The notes under the pieces: generated by a model
What the model saw: only the letters and a program-made list of their open reading frames with translations
Told to the model about the DNA's origin: nothing
Database searches by the model: none
Part shown: piece after piece, positions 59,442 through 64,000 of the stretch
How positions within the stretch are numbered: position 1 is the stretch's first letter
Layout: each line of letters opens with the position of its first letter
Program-made: the position numbers and the translations under genes
Source of the DNA: Plumapathes pennacea
Taxonomy: Eukaryota; Cnidaria; Anthozoa; Antipatharia; Myriopathidae
DNA: 64,000 nt
Reading direction: 5' to 3'
Assembly (NCBI GenBank): GCA_964036295.1
Contig: OZ038463.1
Location: 4,455,274-4,519,273, forward strand

Positions 59442-62400
59442 ATGAAGAAGCTTTTTGATAAGGCAAAACTTGAATTTAAGTTTAAGAAGGCTGGAGAGGG
59501 TCATACACTGAATGAAGAGAACAGTGGCAGCAGTAGGGCCTCGACATCTCAACAAACTCCAGCAGAAAGAAGTGTTCCTGTGGCAAGTGCTCAGAAAGCT
59601 GGCCAGGTGTTGTAATAAAAGACATTCTTTGTCAGGCAGCATTCAGCAATTCGATGGAAATATACAATTAATCAATTATTGATAATTTTATTGCCCAATC
59701 GGCGGTGCACTAGCCTTGTGCCTTCAGAACTGGTCTGAAGTGACAGTGTTCCCAGGGGCTCTCTTTCTCCTTCCCCTTTTTGCCCCCTCCCCCTCTGCTG
59801 CTCTGAGGATGTATCAGCACAGAATGCTTGATGCATAATATGTTTTTAATGCTTTAAAGCAAAGTACTACTTCAGTGCAGATTGGCAGTTGGTCATCACC
59901 CAAGTGTAGGACAAAGTTCCCTTCATCATTTAACCTTTCCTCATTTCTTTTTTTCAGGCTGCCCTTGAAAGGTTTAGTCAACAGGAGAAAGCCTCTGCTA
60001 GACGGCCCCAATCAGCGACAGCGACATGGAGGCATGGTTCTGATTCAACGGCAAACTCAGAAATTGAGAGAATGAGAAGACAAGGTACATGTACAAGGCT
60101 GAGATTTTGATTTAAGAAGAGTGGCTAAATATACTGGCAACTAGGCATGGTTCATTTAGATGTCAATATATAGTACAATAGAACCCTGCTAGCTTGATTT
60201 CCCAAGGGAAACGAGTTAGCGGGAGTTCAAGTTAGCCAATAGTAAATGACTGAAAGGGAAATCCAAGAGAAATGGTTTGAGTTTGATATAGCAGGGAGTT
60301 TGAATTAACAGAGTTCAAATTAGCTGAGTTCTACTGTACATCAACTTTTCAGTCATGCAAGATAAGAATAATAATTATAGTTTGGTCTTTGATGCAAGCA
60401 GCTATGGTAGATATTACAGCTCATATGTATATGGTCCTAATAAAAATAGTTAATACTGTTATGGGTATCTCCATCATCCAGCCAATCATTGTACATCCTG
60501 TTTATGGTGAGTATTTGGACTTGGTACTGACAGTAACTTGACCAAATGAAAGACTTAACCCCAACACCACCCTTTCCCCCCTCCCCTCTCCCCCACCCAC
60601 TCCAAGCAAATGTTGCAGTATATGAATACATAGAAGCATTTTGTATCAGGAGTAAAAGTGTTGATTTTCTTTGTTAAACCTCAGTTAGACAGGAAATTAG
60701 GAATGAGAATGCAGCACAACAGCGGAGTGATCAGACGCAGCATCTTCCAGTGAACACCGAGGTGAGCTTAACTGTGGAAGAGTTGATATTTGTACAATCA
60801 TTTACTGTACATAATTATGCACGCATCAAGTCTGATTTTCAGATCAGGGGGTTGGTATTTTCTGTGGATAAAAGCTTCTAACTAGAGAAAATATGCTTTT
60901 ATTTTTTTCAATTTGATACATTATTGGCATATCATAGAACATATTATCCCCGAACGAAGTGAGGGAAATAATCACGACGCTAATGCAGCAAAATCGCATC
61001 ATTTGAAGACTCCAAGCGTGTCGCCATCTCGAAATTTAATGTTCGTGTGTGTGTGTGTGTGTGTGTGTGGGGTACGACTCGTCCCCAGGGCCATCCACGT
61101 CGAGCGACCACTGCGAGGTTACATCGGCAGCTTAACTGTAAACCGCCATTTTCTTAGTGACATGCGGTAGCTGTAAGAGTACGAACGGAAGTGATTTTGT
61201 ACAATAAGATGTAGATACAAGGCCAAGCAGTTCGACGGACGGCTGTAATTTGCCCGGATATTTTGCCGGTGTATGGGAGGCAAGCTTACTAGCCGTGAAA
61301 CGGATTCTTAAAGGCACAACTGGTCGACCTGAACACAATCCCAGGCGCCAGTATTGTGTTAAAACGCAGACACTTCTTCAGAAAGAAATAGCAAAATACA
61401 GTTGGTGGAAATCGAACAACCATCGTGGCAAATTTCACCTTTTACAATAACAGGAATGTAGTTTTCAGAATCCAAGTTTGACAAGATGACGACACACAAT
61501 ACAATGGAAAGTGGAATTTTCGTACTGTATGAGCACTTCTCTATACAGTGTACTTTGAAATCACTGAAGACGTAAACAGTAGTGTTTTGGGTTTTATTTC
61601 CTTTGCTGGAAAAGAGCTAAAGCTATAGCTTTCAGGAACCGGTGAGTTTTGAAAATTTACATCAATTAACGTACAACGCTTTTGTTAAATGACGGTCGTG
61701 TTATCATTATGGTATTTCAACAATTGCCGTATATTTTGTCGTTTGATGCCCCGGGAACTGTGATGAAGGCCAAGTAGGATTATACTGTGATCTTTTCGCT
61801 AGTTTTCAAAGCTATTTCAGAGTGCCTTCGTGCAAGATTGTGTCATCCGATTCCTGACATATTTGCATAATTTTACTGACAGTCTGACACATGCTGTGAA
61901 GTTTTGTCGCCGCGTTTGTTGGCACACTGTATTCAAGGATAAAATGTAACCGGGTTAAGATGCTTTTGCTTTTTGAAGGCTATTAAAGTAGAAAATATCC
62001 GGCCACTGCTTTCCAAATTAAACAATTACAGTCTATTGTATATTATTGTCTACTAGCGGGACCCCGTAAGATACTCGCTCAACACAATCGGACCTTGTAT
62101 TATTTAGTGACCGGGTTAATGCTCGCTCAATACAATCGGACCTTGTATTATTTAGTGACTTGATTTCTTTTTTCTGTCAAAGATTTTAAAATCGTCAAAC
62201 GCAGTTTGAAAAGTTGTTGTGTTCAAAATTGAATCCCTGCCAAAATTCACACGGTCCCGAGACTTCGAAAGCGTGTAAACAAGCGACTCGCTTTGACGGT
62301 TCTAAATTTTGTCACACTCGAAGAAGCGTATTAAACTTTCAAGCCTCGGGAATATTCTGTAGTTGCGTGTAAATGTACTGCCGTGCGACAAAGATATTTT

Positions 62401-63221
62401 TTAGCGGCCGACTGGTGACGTTGCTACAACAGCCGTGGTTTGCAAAAGAATTTTTAAATAATCTCCGAACCGAAAATAAACAAGAATCCAGCTTTCCGAA
62501 AACCCACTACTGAGCGAGGGGATATCTGCGATTATCGTATTTCTAGTAATATAATTATACAAAATTACACAACCATTTTTTATGTGTGTGTGTGTGTGTG
62601 TGTGACTCTGTTATGAGCTCTGAAAATGGTTTACTGTAGGCTACACTTGTTTAAACAGTACAGTGTATCCCATGCTGTAAAATAACTCTACAGTATATGC
62701 ATTGCACATATAATTTCTGAAATTTCATCATTGCAATATATTTGTCTGCATTTTTCAGCCAGTGAAAGTCGAATCAGCTGGCACCCTCTCAGTGCAAGGA
62801 GTGTTCTTCAAGTGTCCCTTTTGTTCCAGCAGTTTCCTTTCACATGCTATCAATGCCCATTTGGCACAGTGCCTGGAGAATGTAAGCATATAACATAATA
62901 GTCTTGTACAAGTTTGTATTCTCTCATACAAGTTTGTATTTGTCATACAAGTTTGTATTCTCTGTAATTTTGGAATTACAGTATATGAAAGTGTCCTTCA
63001 CAGTTATAAACAGAGGAAGCTTGCTAAAGATAGGATATCTTTAAAGTCTGCAAAAATCACTGTTGTCATCGTAACTGTGTGATAATTTACAGTGTTACAT
63101 ATTTGTGGATTGCTGCTTCCCAGGAACATGCACAGGATCCAGTCATGGCCTCTGCTGCAATGATCCACACTCTAAATCAAGACAAGAGTCAAGTCAAGGC
63201 TGGAATGGATGTGATCTGCAG
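59442..63221 (+). CDS. UBXN6: UBX domain-containing protein 6 (5' part)
   Basis: Exons: coding from 59442 in exon 59394-59606, then 59958-60084, 60685-60761, 62759-62881 and 63124-63221 (phase 2), after which the gene leaves the window. MKKLFDKAKLEFKFKKAGEG matches the human N-terminus (MKKFFQEFKADIKFKSAGPG), which binds p97/VCP. AALERFSQQ matches human AALARLEQK, and VRQEIRNE matches VRKELQAE. MASAAMIHTLNQDKSQVKAG starts the PUB domain (human AASIMKIYTFNKDQDRVKLG). UBXN6 is a VCP adaptor for endolysosomal and ubiquitin-linked sorting. Unusually, just before PUB the exon at 62759 has a CCHC pattern C-x2-C-x11-H-x3-C like a UBZ4 ubiquitin-binding finger. The rest of PUB and the UBX domain lie outside. 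Confidence 0.92.
60174..60340. mobile_element. Tc1/mariner-type MITE in UBXN6 intron
   Basis: The left end TACAATAGAACCCTGCTAGC and the right end (minus strand) TACAGTAGAACTCAGCTAAT form TIRs with TA at both borders. It is related in style to 46,377-46,531. Confidence 0.65.
60948..61997. repeat. ~1.05-kb dispersed element, copy 2
   Basis: Inverted copy of 53,331-54,354, inside the UBXN6 intron between the third and fourth coding exons. It carries a GT microsatellite at 61,042-61,068 that the first copy lacks. Confidence 0.85.
62053..62165. repeat. Helitron-like terminus plus 46-bp tandem duplication
   Basis: CTAGCGGGACCCCGTAAG at 62053 is the inverse of the terminus at 21,782-21,795. It is followed by two copies of a unit containing ACAATCGGACCTTGTATTAT. 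The remainder up to about 62,530 may belong to the same element. Confidence 0.5.
62585..62603. repeat. (GT)n microsatellite
   Basis: Short GT tract in the UBXN6 intron. Confidence 0.9.
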
Positions 63222-63426
63222 GTTGGTGAAGGACCTAAAGAAAAGATCCTTTATGTCTATGCACTGTTTTCTGTTGTAGCCATTGCTCAAAGCTTGGTAA
63301 AACTAAAATTTGCATTGTGGGCCCACTGGAGTCCATGGGTTAAATTATCCTGGGCTTACCATGCAAATTTTTCAAATCATCCACTGATGAAATATGTATG
63401 AGTGACATGGCGCAATTTGTATAGGT

Positions 63427-63870
63427 AATCGCATGATTTCTCGTGCAATTTGGAATAAATTAGCACGAGTAAATTTTTCAAAGACCACAAAATTGCACGA
63501 GTGCTGCGCAAGTGCAATTTGTGGTCTTTGAAAAATTTACGAGTTTTTATTTATTCCAAAATTGCACGAGAAATCATGTGATTACTTGTTAATAACATGC
63601 ATACAATAATTTACGAGGCGCAAATTTTTTCAATTTCGTTACAATTCATAAGCGTCTCTCAAGAACTTTGTTTTCTCGCAAACAGAATTGGAATAGTCCT
63701 GAGGAATAAAAGCATGCTCTTTTGTTTTGTTTGGCTTCGCAAATACGTGCTCCAGCTATCAGCAATTTTTAATTTCAAATTTCTGCACTGTTAATTACAC
63801 ATTTTTGCACTGTTTGGGATAAATTGACATGCGCTCAGCCAATCAGAATGAAGAAATTATTATATGCATG
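63427..63870. mobile_element. Hairpin MITE downstream of the last visible UBXN6 exon
   Basis: 63,427-63,502 (GCATGATTTCTCGTGCAATT ... CAAAGACCACA) is mirrored at 63,512-63,588 (TGTGGTCTTTG ... AATTGCACGAGAAATCATGT). The segment to about 63,870 has ATAACATGCATAC near its left and ATATGCATGTTAT at its right, so the hairpin may lie inside a larger TIR element. Confidence 0.75.
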
Positions 63871-64000
63871 TTATTAGATACAGTTACTCTACTCTGAAAC
63901 ATCAGGTCTGACTGCCATACTTCAGCCATTGCAGTGCAAGTATGCACGTACATGTGCAATGAGTCTTGTTCACTTCTGTATGTATACATTGATTTGAAAA

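Overview
The window is animal nuclear DNA: intron-split genes with GT-AG junctions, AT-rich spacers, and many short inverted-repeat transposons. The gene content (an expanded SLC16-like transporter array, a secreted PAN/EGF/fibrinogen-like protein of the kind reported from coral skeletal matrix, and PIH1D2 and UBXN6 orthologues) and the repeat style suggest a cnidarian, most likely a stony coral. The species is an inference and cannot be settled from the sequence alone.

Layout. About 1,986-40,422 holds five tandem, same-strand SLC16 (monocarboxylate-transporter-like) genes, here called A to E. Each has the same architecture: a tiny first coding exon (Met, or Met plus four residues, phase 0), exon 2 with TM1, a 596-602 nt exon 3 with roughly TM2-6, a 370 nt exon 4 with roughly TM8-11, and a last exon with TM12 and a conserved tail. 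A to D can be joined in frame. Gene E has an intact body, but its 5' junction does not join in frame with the visible first exon. Genes B and C are the youngest pair, since even their introns align. Genes C, D and E share a duplicated promoter/first-exon block. A decayed last exon at 30,147-30,290 and an orphan ATG/GTAAGT at 31,307 point to a lost sixth copy.

40,423-48,482 is a transposon-dense desert. It holds a 1.8 kb palindrome nested inside a smaller MITE, a duplicated terminal exon of an unrecognised gene (one copy frameshifted), a 28-bp perfect hexamer hairpin, and a 1.9 kb TIR element that carries a 74-bp minisatellite and a Tc1/mariner-type MITE.

48,483-55,279 encodes a secreted protein with signal peptide, PAN/Apple, EGF and fibrinogen-like domains. 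Its third intron is 4.9 kb and packed with repeats. 56,035-58,420 (minus) is PIH1D2. UBXN6 starts divergently on the plus strand from the same roughly 1 kb promoter zone and runs off the right edge. PIH1D2 belongs to the PIH/R2TP-type HSP90 co-chaperones used in dynein assembly, and UBXN6 is a p97/VCP adaptor, so the shared promoter links two protein-quality-control genes. The coral UBXN6 keeps a UBZ4-like CCHC zinc-finger signature that the human protein appears to have lost.
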